A stretch of 64,000 nucleotides of DNA from Planctomycetota bacterium (lineage in GTDB: Bacteria; Planctomycetota; UBA1135; GCA-002686595): NCBI GenBank assembly GCA_009691855.1, contig SIAI01000015.1, forward strand, positions 19,902-83,901, written 5' to 3'. Shown piece by piece: positions 33,844 to 42,935 of this stretch (its first letter is position 1; each line of letters starts with the position of its first letter). A program made the translations under genes and the position numbers. The notes beneath the pieces are model-generated. The model was not told the DNA's origin, made no database searches, and was given only the letters and a program-made list of their open reading frames with translations.

Positions 33844-36800
33844 GTGAATCCCGATCCTCCGCGGCCGTGTTGCGCGCCAGGCGCGGCCTGCGGGCCGACG
33901 CGGCGCGAGCTGCTGGCCTACTCCGGCACCGGCGCGACGAGCTGGCTCCTCGGACGCACGCCCCTCGGCGACGACGACGTCTTTCCGATCCAGGCCGACA
34001 AGGGGTTCTCGGCCGAGTGGCGGCGCGCCTTGTTCGCGCGTGGCGAGGCGAGCGTTGCGCGCGGGCGCGAGCTGCGCTGGATCGGCATGCCGGTCGGCGG
34101 CATCGGCTGCGGGCAGCTGTACCTCGGCGGCGACGGACGCCTGTGGCACTGGGACATCTTCAACCAGCCGCCGCCGGAGGGCTTCGATCCCGGCCCCGGC
34201 CCGCACTACGCGCGCCCGCTCGAGCCCAAGGGCCCGTTCCCGCTGGCTTTCACGCTCGCCATCGAGCGTCGCGGCGGCGGCGCGCAGCTCGCGCTCGGCC
34301 CCTCGGGCTTCCCCGAGATCGAGTTCGCTGGCACGTACCCGATCGGCACGGTGCGCTACACGAGCGCGGATCCGGCGCTTTCGGTCGAGCTCGAGGCCTT
34401 CTCGCCCTTCGTGCCGACCGAGCTCGAGGACTCCAGCCTGCCGGCGACGCTGCTCACCTTCCGCGTGACGAACCAGGGGTCCGAGGAGCTGCGCCTCACC
34501 CTGCGCGGCAGCCTGGACAACTTCGTGTGTCACTTCAGCGACGACTGGAGCGGCGACTTCGTGCGCAAGACGAGCGCCGCGCGCGCGGCCGGCGGTTCCT
34601 GGATCGTGCACCGCGCCGAACCTCCGGCGTCCGGCGCCGAACGCCCCGACATCCTCTTCGAGGACTTCGAGCGCGACGACTACGCCAACTGGTCGGTCGC
34701 GGGCACGGCCTTCGGCGCCGGGCCGAGCGCGGCCGCGCGCATGCCCGCCTACCAGGGCACCGTCGGCGCCGAAGGCGCGCGCCTGGTGAACTCGCACAAC
34801 GTGCGCGCGGGTGAGGACGTGGCCGGCGGCGACGCGCACGTGGGCGTCTTGACCAGCCGCCCGTTCCCGATCGAGCGCGCGTGGATCACCTTCCTGATCG
34901 GCGGCGGGGCGCACCCGGGCGAGACCTGCGTCGAGCTGGTGGTCGATGACGAGGTCGTGGCCACCGCCACCGGCGCGAACGACAACAAGCTGACGCCGCA
35001 CAGCTTCTTCGTCGGCAGCCTGGAGGGCCAGATCGCGCGCCTGCGCATCGCCGACCGCGCGCGCGGCGGCTGGGGCAACATCGGTGTCGACTCGATCGTG
35101 TTCTCCGATCACGCGCGTTCGACGCCGCTCGCGGAGCGCGCCGACTTCGGCACGCTTGCCCTGGGGCTCCTCGGCGGCGAGGCCGAGCTCGTGCTGCCAC
35201 GCGAGGACACGCTGGACGAGAGCGCGGCCGACGAGTCCGCGCTCACGCGCGCGCACGTGCTGCGGCGCATGCTGCTCGCGCCGGGCGCGAGCGGCACAGC
35301 CGTGTTCGCGCTGGCCTGGCACTTCCCGAATCCCGCGCGCGAGCGCCTCTCCTTCCTGGAGGGCATCGAGACCAAGAAACGCCACTACGCCGCGCGCTTC
35401 GCCGACGCCGGCGCGGTGCTTGCCTACCTCGCCGAGCACCACGAGCGCCTGAGCGCCGCCACGCGCCTCTGGCGCGACACCTGGTACGACTCGAGCCTGC
35501 CGTGGTGGTTCCTGGAGCGCACCTTCCTCAACGTCTCGACGCTGGCGACCGCGACCGTGCTGCGCTTCGACGACGGGCGCTTCTACGGCTGGGAGGGCGT
35601 GTACTGCTGCGCGGGGACCTGCACGCACGTGTGGCAGTACGCGCACGCTGCCGCGCGCCTCTTCCCCGCGCTCGAGCGCGAGCAGCGCGAGCGCGTGGAC
35701 CTCGGCCTCGCCTTCCACGCCGACAGCGGTCAGATCGACTACCGCGCCGAGGCCGCGCGCGAGCTCTTCGTCGACGGCCAGGCGGGCACGGTCCTGCGCG
35801 TGTGGCGCGAGCACCTGTGCGCCGCGGACGGCTCGTTCCTGGAGCGCGTCTACCCGCGCGCGAAGAAGGCCCTGGAGTGCCTGCTGGCGCGCGACCCCGA
35901 TCAGAACGGGATCCTGGACGGCGCGCAGTTCAACACCCTCGACGCGGCGTGGTTCGGCGAGATTCCGTGGCTCTCCTCGCTGTACCTCGCCGCCGTGCGG
36001 GCGGGCGAGGCCATGGCGCTCGAGCGCGGCGACGCCGAGTTCGCCGCGCGCTGTGGCGCGCTGCTCGCGGCGGGCGCGAAGGCGCTCGTCACGCGCTGCT
36101 TCGACGGCGAGGCCTTCGTGCAGCGCGTCGATCCCGCGCACCCCGAGGCGAACGCGACCGGCGCGGGTTGCTCGATCGACCAGGTGCTGGGGCAGTCGTG
36201 GGCCTTCCAGGCGAACCTCGGCCGCGTGCTGCCGGAGCAGGAGACGCGCGCCGCGCTGGCCGCGCTCTACCGCTACAACTTCGCGCCCGACGTCGGCGTC
36301 TACCGCAAGTACATGGAGTCGCGCATCCCCGGCGGCCGCTGGTACGCGCTGCGCGGCGAGGCGGGCTTGCTCATGTGCACCTGGCCGAAGGGCGGCAGCG
36401 AGCTCGCCGTCGGCAAGGGCAGCGACGCCTGGGCCGCGGGCTACTTCAACGAGTGCATGACCGGCTTCGAGCACCAGGTCGCCGCGCACATGCTGTGGGA
36501 GGGGCTGGTCGAGGAGGGCCTCGCGCTCGAGCGCGCGATCCACGAGCGCTACTCGCCCGCCAAGCGCAACCCCTACAACGAGGTCGAGTGCGGCGACCAC
36601 TACGCGCGCGCCATGGCCAGCTACGGCGTGTTCCTGGCCGCCTGCGGCTTCGAGCTGCACGGGCCGAAGGGTCACCTCGGCTTCGCGCCGCGCCTCACGC
36701 CGGAGAAGTTCCGCGCGGCGTTCACGGCGCCGGAGGGCTGGGGCAGCTGGAGCCAGACGATCGACGCGCTGACGAACCTCAGCGCCCGTCTCGAGCTGCG

Positions 36801-36996
36801 CTACGGGCGCCTGCACCTCGCGAGTCTGCGCATCGGCCACGGAGGCAAGGGCGCCGCGAGTCGCACGAAGGTGACGCTGGGAGACAAGCAGGTCCAGTTC
36901 ACGATCGAAGCGGAGCCGGCGGCGATCCTGGTGCGCTTCGAGCCGCCGCTGCAGCTCCGCGCCGGGGACGTGCTCGCCTTCGAGGGGCGCGGCTGA
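33844..36996 (+). CDS. GH116/DUF608-family glycosidase with an inserted beta-sandwich module
   Basis: A GTG start gives 1050 aa. Residues 19-30 (TRRELLAYSGTG) resemble a twin-arginine signal, so export in folded form is likely. IGMPVGGIGCGQLYLGGDGRL and DIFNQPPPEGF mark the N-terminal GH116 domain. CCAGTCTHVWQYAHAAARLFP, DQNGILDG and NTLDAAW mark the catalytic (alpha/alpha)6 domain. The D in NTLDAAW is the likely acid/base; the nucleophile Glu is not obvious. Between the two lies a ~150-residue insertion (FEDFERDDYANW to SIVFSDHARS) like the jelly-roll modules of planctomycetal enzymes. It probably cleaves glucosides of a glycolipid or polysaccharide outside the cytoplasm. Confidence 0.85.
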   Translation: MNPDPPRPCCAPGAACGPTRRELLAYSGTGATSWLLGRTPLGDDDVFPIQADKGFSAEWRRALFARGEASVARGRELRWIGMPVGGIGCGQLYLGGDGRLWHWDIFNQPPPEGFDPGPGPHYARPLEPKGPFPLAFTLAIERRGGGAQLALGPSGFPEIEFAGTYPIGTVRYTSADPALSVELEAFSPFVPTELEDSSLPATLLTFRVTNQGSEELRLTLRGSLDNFVCHFSDDWSGDFVRKTSAARAAGGSWIVHRAEPPASGAERPDILFEDFERDDYANWSVAGTAFGAGPSAAARMPAYQGTVGAEGARLVNSHNVRAGEDVAGGDAHVGVLTSRPFPIERAWITFLIGGGAHPGETCVELVVDDEVVATATGANDNKLTPHSFFVGSLEGQIARLRIADRARGGWGNIGVDSIVFSDHARSTPLAERADFGTLALGLLGGEAELVLPREDTLDESAADESALTRAHVLRRMLLAPGASGTAVFALAWHFPNPARERLSFLEGIETKKRHYAARFADAGAVLAYLAEHHERLSAATRLWRDTWYDSSLPWWFLERTFLNVSTLATATVLRFDDGRFYGWEGVYCCAGTCTHVWQYAHAAARLFPALEREQRERVDLGLAFHADSGQIDYRAEAARELFVDGQAGTVLRVWREHLCAADGSFLERVYPRAKKALECLLARDPDQNGILDGAQFNTLDAAWFGEIPWLSSLYLAAVRAGEAMALERGDAEFAARCGALLAAGAKALVTRCFDGEAFVQRVDPAHPEANATGAGCSIDQVLGQSWAFQANLGRVLPEQETRAALAALYRYNFAPDVGVYRKYMESRIPGGRWYALRGEAGLLMCTWPKGGSELAVGKGSDAWAAGYFNECMTGFEHQVAAHMLWEGLVEEGLALERAIHERYSPAKRNPYNEVECGDHYARAMASYGVFLAACGFELHGPKGHLGFAPRLTPEKFRAAFTAPEGWGSWSQTIDALTNLSARLELRYGRLHLASLRIGHGGKGAASRTKVTLGDKQVQFTIEAEPAAILVRFEPPLQLRAGDVLAFEGRG

Positions 36997-37207
36997 GGAT
37001 GGGCTTGGCGCCGCGGCGCGAGCTCGCTCGCTACCCGCAGGCCTTGCCGTGGCAGATCTCGGGATCTACCGCGATTCGATCGCGCCAATTCACGAGCGTG
37101 AGCATTGCACCCCTTCTCGTTGAGGGAGATCGCGGACGACGGGCGACGTAGATCCGCCTCGTGCCCCTGCGGTCTCCGAGATTCTCGAGAAACAACCGAG
37201 CGCCAGG

Positions 37208-38176
37208 TCAGAGCTTCAGGAAGCGCTCCGTCTCCTCGATCAGCGCGCTGCGGATGCCCGGTTCGCTCATCGAGTGACCGGAGTCGGGCACGACCACGAG
37301 TTTCGCCTCGGGCCACGCCCGATGGAGGTCCCAGGCCGAGCGCATCGGGCACACCACGTCGTAGCGGCCCTGCACGATCACGCCGGGGATCTTGCGGATC
37401 TTCTTCACGTCGCGCAGCAGCTGGTCGTCGCGCTCGAGGAATCCGTCGTTGACGAAGTAGTGCGCCTCGATGCGCGCGAAGGCGTCGGCGAACTTGCCGC
37501 CGCCGAACTTCTTCACCAGCACGGGGTCGAAGAAGAGCTTGCTGGTGCTGCCCTCCCAGATCGACCAAGCGCGCGCGGCTTCCATGCGCACGCGCTTGTC
37601 CTTGCTCGTCAGGCGCTTGTAGTAGGCCGCCATCATGTCCTTGCGTTCGCGCGGCGGGATCGGCGTCAGGAACTCCTCCCACATGTCCGGGAAGAGCTGG
37701 CTCGCACCCTGCTGGTAGAACCACAGCAGCTCGGACTTGCGCAAGAGGAAGATCCCGCGCAGCACCAGCGCCTTCACGCGCTCGGGGTGCGTCTCGGCGT
37801 AGGCCAGCGACAGCGTGCTGCCCCAGCTGCCGCCGAACACGACCCAGCGCTCGATGCCCAGATGCGTGCGCAGCTTCTCGATGTCGGCGACCAGGTCCCA
37901 GGTCGTGTTCTCGCGCAGCTCGGAGAAGGGCGTGCTCTGGCCGCAGCCGCGCTGATCGTGCAGCACGATGCGCCACTTCTTGGGATCGAAGTAGCGCCGG
38001 TACACCGGATCGATGCCGCCGCCCGGCCCGCCGTGCAGGAAGCAGATCGGCTTGCCACGCGGGTTGCCGCACTCCTCGAAGTGGATCGTGTGCAGCTTGG
38101 AGACCTTCAGCTGGCCCTGGTTGAAGGGCTGGGCCTCGGGAAAGAGCTCGCGCAGGCGCTTCGTCGGCTTCTTCAT
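37208..38176 (-). CDS. pip: Prolyl aminopeptidase (proline iminopeptidase), peptidase S33
   Basis: The 322-aa product removes N-terminal proline from peptides. FLHGGPGGG forms the oxyanion region, Ser117 lies in the nucleophile elbow GGSWGS, DQRGCGQS and GRYDVVCP follow, and the catalytic His is in SGHSM. The N-terminus ELFPEAQPFNQGQLKVS is standard for the family. Length normal, no signal peptide, so cytoplasmic. It stands between divergent and convergent neighbours and appears monocistronic. Confidence 0.93.
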   Translation of the reverse strand: MKKPTKRLRELFPEAQPFNQGQLKVSKLHTIHFEECGNPRGKPICFLHGGPGGGIDPVYRRYFDPKKWRIVLHDQRGCGQSTPFSELRENTTWDLVADIEKLRTHLGIERWVVFGGSWGSTLSLAYAETHPERVKALVLRGIFLLRKSELLWFYQQGASQLFPDMWEEFLTPIPPRERKDMMAAYYKRLTSKDKRVRMEAARAWSIWEGSTSKLFFDPVLVKKFGGGKFADAFARIEAHYFVNDGFLERDDQLLRDVKKIRKIPGVIVQGRYDVVCPMRSAWDLHRAWPEAKLVVVPDSGHSMSEPGIRSALIEETERFLKL

Positions 38177-38266
38177 GCGCGCAAGCTAGCGCAGCGGAGC
38201 GGCGTCCGGCCAGCTTGCTCCGCGCTCGCGCGCGCACGGTAGAGTCTTCGCCATGGAGGACGGGTC

Positions 38267-40066
38267 GTGAGCGGCGCCTGGATCGCAGTCGCGCTGCTGC
38301 TCGGTCTGGCACAGCAGCCGCCCGTCGAGCGCGCGGCCGAGGGCCCGCTGCTCATCGGCCTCGGCGCGCGCGCCGTACGCGAGGCCTCCGCCGCGGATCA
38401 GGCCCTGTACCGCGGCGCGACCCTGGCGGTGGAGGCCTGGAACGTGCGCGGCGGCTGTCTCGGGCGGCGCGTGGAGCTCGTGCCGGCGGGCGGCAGCGCC
38501 TCGCTCGATGAGGCGCGCGCCGCGGCGGCGGAGTTCCTCGCGCGCGGCGTCGCCGGCGTCGTGGGGCCGCTCGACGCGGAGTGCGCCGCGACGATCGTCC
38601 AGGCGTGCCGGCGTGCGGGGCCGCCCGTGCTCGTGACGGGCGTGGCGCCCGAGCTCGAGGCCGAGGCGCTCGCGCAGGGCTTCGCCGGGCGTCTCTGCTG
38701 CGCGCGCATCGGGCTCCTCGGCGACGGCAGCGCGGCGGCGAAGGCTCTGCGCAAGGCGCTGGCGGCGCGCCTCGCGCCTTCGCGCCGGTTCGTCGTCGAT
38801 GAGCGCCTGGACGCCCCCGCGGCGAAGCTCGCCCAGGCCGTGAGCGACGGCGACCCGCAGGTGCTCGTGCTCGACGCCGAGCCCTCGGCGGTGACGGCCG
38901 CGCTCGCCGGCGCTCTGGCAGAGATGCGCGTGCCGCTCGTCCTCAGCCTGCGCGCCTCCGGCGCCGCGCGCGCGGCGCTCGCGCGCGAGTTGTGCTTCGT
39001 GCAGGGCCTCTCACCGGCCGCGGCGCCGCCGAGCGGGAAGTTCCTCGCGACCTATCGCGAGCGTCACGGCGAGCCGGGCTGCGGCAGCGCGGAGGGACTC
39101 GAGCGCACGGAGCTTCTGCTGCGCGCGCTCGCGGCGGCCGGCTCGACGGAGCCCGCGGCGGTGCGCGCGGCGCTGGCGAAACAGCGCCTCGACGGCCCGC
39201 GCGGCGCGGTCACGTGCAGCGCCGCGGGCGAGGTCCCGGCGCGGCCGGCGCTGTGGCTGTGGAGCGCGGGCGCGGCGACGCCCTACGTCCCCTCGACGCT
39301 CGCCCCGGACGCGGAGGGCGCTCCGCGCGCCACGCCCGACCTGAAGCTCGGCCCGCCGTTCGGCGCGCTGCGCACGGATGCCTTCCGCCTCGAGCCGGGC
39401 ACGCAGGGCGTGTTGCTCAGCCTCGGCGCGGCGCGCGAGCGCACGCTCGACGCGGATCTCGCGAGCGTCGGGCTCTCGACGAGCGGCGCCGCGCCGCTGG
39501 TCGACCACCTGGTGAAGGAGGAGCTGCTCGCGCGCTCTCTGTCCATCGTCTCCGGGGCGTACGGACGCGATCCGCTCGGGAGGTCCATCGCCGGACAGAG
39601 CTTCAAGGTCTCGTTCGCGCTCCAACCTGCGGCGGACGCGCCACGAACCTGGGACGTGCGCCTGGCGGGCGACGACGCGAGCGCCGCCGGCCGCTCGTGG
39701 CCGGGCGCGGGGCGCTCGGAGGTGTACACGACGAACCTCTTGAAGCTGCTCGTCGGCCACGAGCTGCGCCCGCCGCTCGCGGGGGGGGATCGCGAGCTCC
39801 TGGACGGCTCCTATCGCTTCGGCACGGACGCGGAGAAGGACCGGCGCAGCGAACTCGTGCGCGCGCTGATCCAGTCCTACGCGGGCTCGCTCGGCCTGAC
39901 CACGGCGCACGAGGTGGGGCACCTGTTCGGCCTCGAGCACACCGCCGGCGACCCGCTGTGCATCATGTTCGCGGGCGAGGAAGAGGGCGGCATCGACCCG
40001 GACGACGCACACTTCTCGGACGAGCCGCTGGCGCGGTTGAGGAAGACGCCTGGAGTCGTGAAGTAG
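38267..40066 (+). CDS. Fusion of a type-1 periplasmic ligand-binding domain with a metzincin-like metalloprotease
   Basis: A GTG start with GGAGG eight bases upstream gives 599 aa and a signal peptide (ending near LAQQ). Residues about 28-340 have the bilobed pattern of leucine-binding-type receptors: LIGLGARAV, YRGATLAVEAWN, GVAGVVGPLDAE and the PPVLVTG segment. From about 355 a second domain carries the zinc site HEVGHLFGLEH (His548, Glu549, His552, His558) and a Met in CIM (567). No membrane anchor lies between them. The combination suggests a protease whose activity is linked to ligand binding, or a receptor fold used as a substrate clamp. No homologue is remembered with this order. Confidence 0.8.
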   Translation: MSGAWIAVALLLGLAQQPPVERAAEGPLLIGLGARAVREASAADQALYRGATLAVEAWNVRGGCLGRRVELVPAGGSASLDEARAAAAEFLARGVAGVVGPLDAECAATIVQACRRAGPPVLVTGVAPELEAEALAQGFAGRLCCARIGLLGDGSAAAKALRKALAARLAPSRRFVVDERLDAPAAKLAQAVSDGDPQVLVLDAEPSAVTAALAGALAEMRVPLVLSLRASGAARAALARELCFVQGLSPAAAPPSGKFLATYRERHGEPGCGSAEGLERTELLLRALAAAGSTEPAAVRAALAKQRLDGPRGAVTCSAAGEVPARPALWLWSAGAATPYVPSTLAPDAEGAPRATPDLKLGPPFGALRTDAFRLEPGTQGVLLSLGAARERTLDADLASVGLSTSGAAPLVDHLVKEELLARSLSIVSGAYGRDPLGRSIAGQSFKVSFALQPAADAPRTWDVRLAGDDASAAGRSWPGAGRSEVYTTNLLKLLVGHELRPPLAGGDRELLDGSYRFGTDAEKDRRSELVRALIQSYAGSLGLTTAHEVGHLFGLEHTAGDPLCIMFAGEEEGGIDPDDAHFSDEPLARLRKTPGVVK

Positions 40067-40381
40067 GGCGCCAGGGACTCGCGCTCCGGAGACCTCGCGC
40101 CCTCGCAGGGGCTCAGGCCTTCTTCGCCGGCGCCGCGGAAGACAGGTAGCCAGGGGCCCTCGGTCACGCCCCCCTGGCGCGTCGCCCCCGTTCAGGGGCA
40201 CGAAGGCGTGCCCCTCGGGATGGTCCGTGCGCTTGCCGTCGAGCTCGTCCGCGCTGGCGCAAGGCATCGGCTACGCTTGGGACATGTTTGAACCCCTCCT
40301 GCGGCGCGCCCCGGCGAGACGGTGCTCCGTCACGACCGCGAACGGGAGTCCGCGCTCGTGAACGCGCCCGACGAACCTGCC
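40067..40381. other. Gene-poor gap before msrB
   Basis: No gene is supported here. On the minus strand at about 40170-40267 there is a short, codon-like stretch (DELDGKRTDHPEGHAFVPLNG) that switches frame at a G run near 40190 and then runs antisense into the end of the metalloprotease gene. It may be a gene remnant or chance. No promoter can be named with confidence. Confidence 0.3.
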
Positions 40382-40789
40382 ATGCCGCGCGCCTACAACG
40401 CGCTGACCCCGGCCGAGGCGCGCGTGCTGCTCGAGAAGGGCACCGAGCGGCCGCACAGCGGCGAGTACGTGCACACCAAGACGGCCGGCACTTACGTGTG
40501 CCGGCGCTGCAACGCGCCGCTCTATCGCTCGCAGGACAAGTTCGACTCCGGCTGCGGCTGGCCGAGCTTCGACGACGAGACCGCAGGGCGTGTCCTGCGC
40601 CTGGAGGACGCGGATGGCGAGCGCACCGAGATCCTGTGCGCCAACTGCAAGGGCCACCTCGGCCACGTCTTCCTGGGTGAACGCCTGAGCGCCAAGAACA
40701 CGCGTCACTGCGTCAACTCGCTCTCGATGCGCTTCGTGCCGCAGGGCGGCGCGCTGCCGGCGCCGATCGTGCTCGCGGCACGCAAGTAG
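40382..40789 (+). CDS. msrB: Peptide-methionine (R)-S-oxide reductase
   Basis: The 135-aa protein reduces methionine-R-sulfoxide in proteins using thioredoxin. Zinc-binding Cys40/Cys43 (VCRRC) and Cys86/Cys89 (LCANC), the SGCGWPSF segment, GHLGHVF and the catalytic Cys110 in TRHCVNS are all present. The start is not fixed by a ribosome-binding site: GTG at 40358 (8 codons longer) is equally in frame. No signal peptide with this start, so cytoplasmic. Convergent with the second OPT transporter gene, 22 nt away. Confidence 0.93.
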   Translation: MPRAYNALTPAEARVLLEKGTERPHSGEYVHTKTAGTYVCRRCNAPLYRSQDKFDSGCGWPSFDDETAGRVLRLEDADGERTEILCANCKGHLGHVFLGERLSAKNTRHCVNSLSMRFVPQGGALPAPIVLAARK

Positions 40790-40811
40790 CGCCGGCTTCG
40801 CCGGCCGCGCG

Positions 40812-42935
40812 TCAGCTCTTCTTCGCCGGCGCCGCGCCGCGGAACATCAGGAAGCCGAGCAGCGCGAGGAGCGCGATGCCGAAGACATCGGTCGCGTGGG
40901 GGAACAGCGAGCCGTCGAGCTCCTGCAGCTTCGAGAAGAGCGCGATGGGCGGGTAGTAGCTGTTCGCCTTGTCGTAGCCCGGCAGGAACGTCAGCGCCGC
41001 CGCCAGGATGCCGAGGATCGCCGCGCCGGCGATCAGGCCCGAGGAGAAGAGGATGCCCTGGGGCTCGTCCTCGGCGTCGGGTTCGCGCTTGTAGGCCTTG
41101 TCGGCGAACTTGCGCACCACGCCGCCCAGGAACACGGGCATGGTCGAGGCGAGTGGTAGGTACACGCCCACGGCAAAGGTCAACGAGCGCACGCCGAGGA
41201 GCTCCATGAACACCGCGATGGCCACGCCGAGCAGGATCAGGTCCCACGGCAACCGGTGCGTGAGCAGACCGTCGATCACGGTCGCCATGAGCTTGGCCTG
41301 CGGCGCGCGCAGCTTGCCGGCGCCGATGCCGTCCTCGCGCAGGTACTTGGCCTGGTTCGTGGCGGGATCGACGAGGTAGATGCCCTCCGTGTTGCCGGCG
41401 GGGAGCTCCTCGCTCAGGAGCTTCACGAAGGCGTACGGCTGGCCATCGACCTTGCCCTTCACGAGCGTGGCGGCCTGGACGCGCTCGGGCGCGACGGCGA
41501 AGGCCGTGACCGGCTTCTCCTCGGTCTCCGAGAGGTTGAGCAGGTACGCGGTCCAGCCGACGGCGAGCACGGAGGTCAGGACGCCGATCAAGAGCGCCGC
41601 TTGCTGCTTCACCGGCGTCGCGCCGAGCAGGAAGCCCGTCTTCAGGTCCTGCGAGCACGTGCCCGCGTTCGAGATCGCGATGCACACCACCGCGCCGACC
41701 ATCAGCGCGAGCTTGGAGTACGCCGAGCCCTCCCAGCCGACGAGCAAGAACGTGCCGCAGGTCGCCATCAGCACGCCGATGGTCATGCCAGAGAGCGGAC
41801 ACGACGAGCTCCCGACCTCGCCGGTGATGCGCGAGGATACCACCGAGAAGAGGAACCCCAGCACGAGGATCAGCACCGCGCCCATCAGGTTCATGTGGAA
41901 GGCCGGCACCGCCCACACGAAGCCGACGATGAGCAGCGCGCCGCCGATCAGGATCGGCGTGGGCGTGTCGCGCTCCGTGCGCAGCGTCGAGGCCGAGCTC
42001 GCGCCGCCGCCGGTCAGGCTCTTGGCCGAGGCGCTGATGGCCGCGAGGATCGAGGGCAGCGCGCGCGCGAGCGCGAACAACCCGCCCGCCGCCACCGCGC
42101 CGGCGCCGATGTGGCGCACGTAGTTGTTCCAGATGTCGCCCGGGGCCATGTCCTTGATCAGGATCGTGGCCGGCGCGAGCGGCGCGGCGAGGCCCGCGCC
42201 GAACAGCGCGATCATCGGGATCAGGATGAAGCTCGCCAGCAAGCTTCCGGCGACCATCATCGTGCTCGTGCGGTAGCCGATGATGTAGCCGACGCCCAGC
42301 AGCGCGGGCTCGAAGTCGCACTCGACCGAGGCGCCGCGGAACTTCGTGAACTCGTAGGCGAAGGTGCCCTTGACGCCGCCCAGGAACGCCTTGAACGCCT
42401 GGTAGCCCGCGCCGATGCCGAGGCCGACGAAGACCTTCTTGGCCGAGGTGCCGCCCTTCTCGCCGGCCTGGATGATCTCGGCGCAGGCCTTGCCCTCGGG
42501 GTAGCGCAGGACGCCGTGCTCCTTGACGATCAGGTAGCGCCGCAGCGGCACCATCATCAGCACGCCCAGCATCCCGCCCGTGAGCGCGATCAACGTGGTC
42601 AGCCCGACCTCGAGCGGGTACCCGAGGAAGATCAGCGCCGGCACGCTGAACACGACCGCCGCGGCGACCGACTCACCGGCCGAGCCGGCGGTCTGCACGA
42701 TGTTGTGCTCGAGCACCGCGCGCTGGTTGTTCCGGCGCCGGATGGCCCAGGCCGCCAGCACCGCGATCGGCACCGAGGCGGAGGTGGTGAGCCCGACGCG
42801 CAGCGCGAGGTAGGTCGAGGCCGCGCCGAAGACGATGCCCAGGAGCGCGCCGACGATCAGCGCGCGAGCGGTGAGCTCGGGCGGGTTCTCGTCGGCGGAG
42901 ATGTAGGGCTGGAAGCCGTCGCCCGGAGCGCTCAC
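40812..42935 (-). CDS. OPT-family oligopeptide transporter (downstream copy)
   Basis: The GTG at 42935 overlaps the stop of the upstream OPT gene by four bases (GTGA). The 707-aa product has about 14-16 membrane helices and the family hallmarks GIVFGAASTYLALRVGLT, QTAGSAGESVAAAVVF, EHGVLRYPEGKACAEI and GVYLPLASTMPVFLGG. OPT proteins move oligopeptides, metal-chelate or siderophore complexes using the proton gradient. A hydrophilic loop of about 60 residues (VKGKVDGQPYAFVKLL region) sits mid-chain. The substrate is unknown. A paralogue of the upstream gene, and the pair may form one functional unit. Confidence 0.9.
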   Translation of the reverse strand: MSAPGDGFQPYISADENPPELTARALIVGALLGIVFGAASTYLALRVGLTTSASVPIAVLAAWAIRRRNNQRAVLEHNIVQTAGSAGESVAAAVVFSVPALIFLGYPLEVGLTTLIALTGGMLGVLMMVPLRRYLIVKEHGVLRYPEGKACAEIIQAGEKGGTSAKKVFVGLGIGAGYQAFKAFLGGVKGTFAYEFTKFRGASVECDFEPALLGVGYIIGYRTSTMMVAGSLLASFILIPMIALFGAGLAAPLAPATILIKDMAPGDIWNNYVRHIGAGAVAAGGLFALARALPSILAAISASAKSLTGGGASSASTLRTERDTPTPILIGGALLIVGFVWAVPAFHMNLMGAVLILVLGFLFSVVSSRITGEVGSSSCPLSGMTIGVLMATCGTFLLVGWEGSAYSKLALMVGAVVCIAISNAGTCSQDLKTGFLLGATPVKQQAALLIGVLTSVLAVGWTAYLLNLSETEEKPVTAFAVAPERVQAATLVKGKVDGQPYAFVKLLSEELPAGNTEGIYLVDPATNQAKYLREDGIGAGKLRAPQAKLMATVIDGLLTHRLPWDLILLGVAIAVFMELLGVRSLTFAVGVYLPLASTMPVFLGGVVRKFADKAYKREPDAEDEPQGILFSSGLIAGAAILGILAAALTFLPGYDKANSYYPPIALFSKLQELDGSLFPHATDVFGIALLALLGFLMFRGAAPAKKS

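Noticed and set aside
33574..36840. A 1088-codon minus-strand frame opposite the GH116 gene
   Set aside because: Low-complexity antisense translation; the plus strand carries the GH116 motifs and a proper stop.
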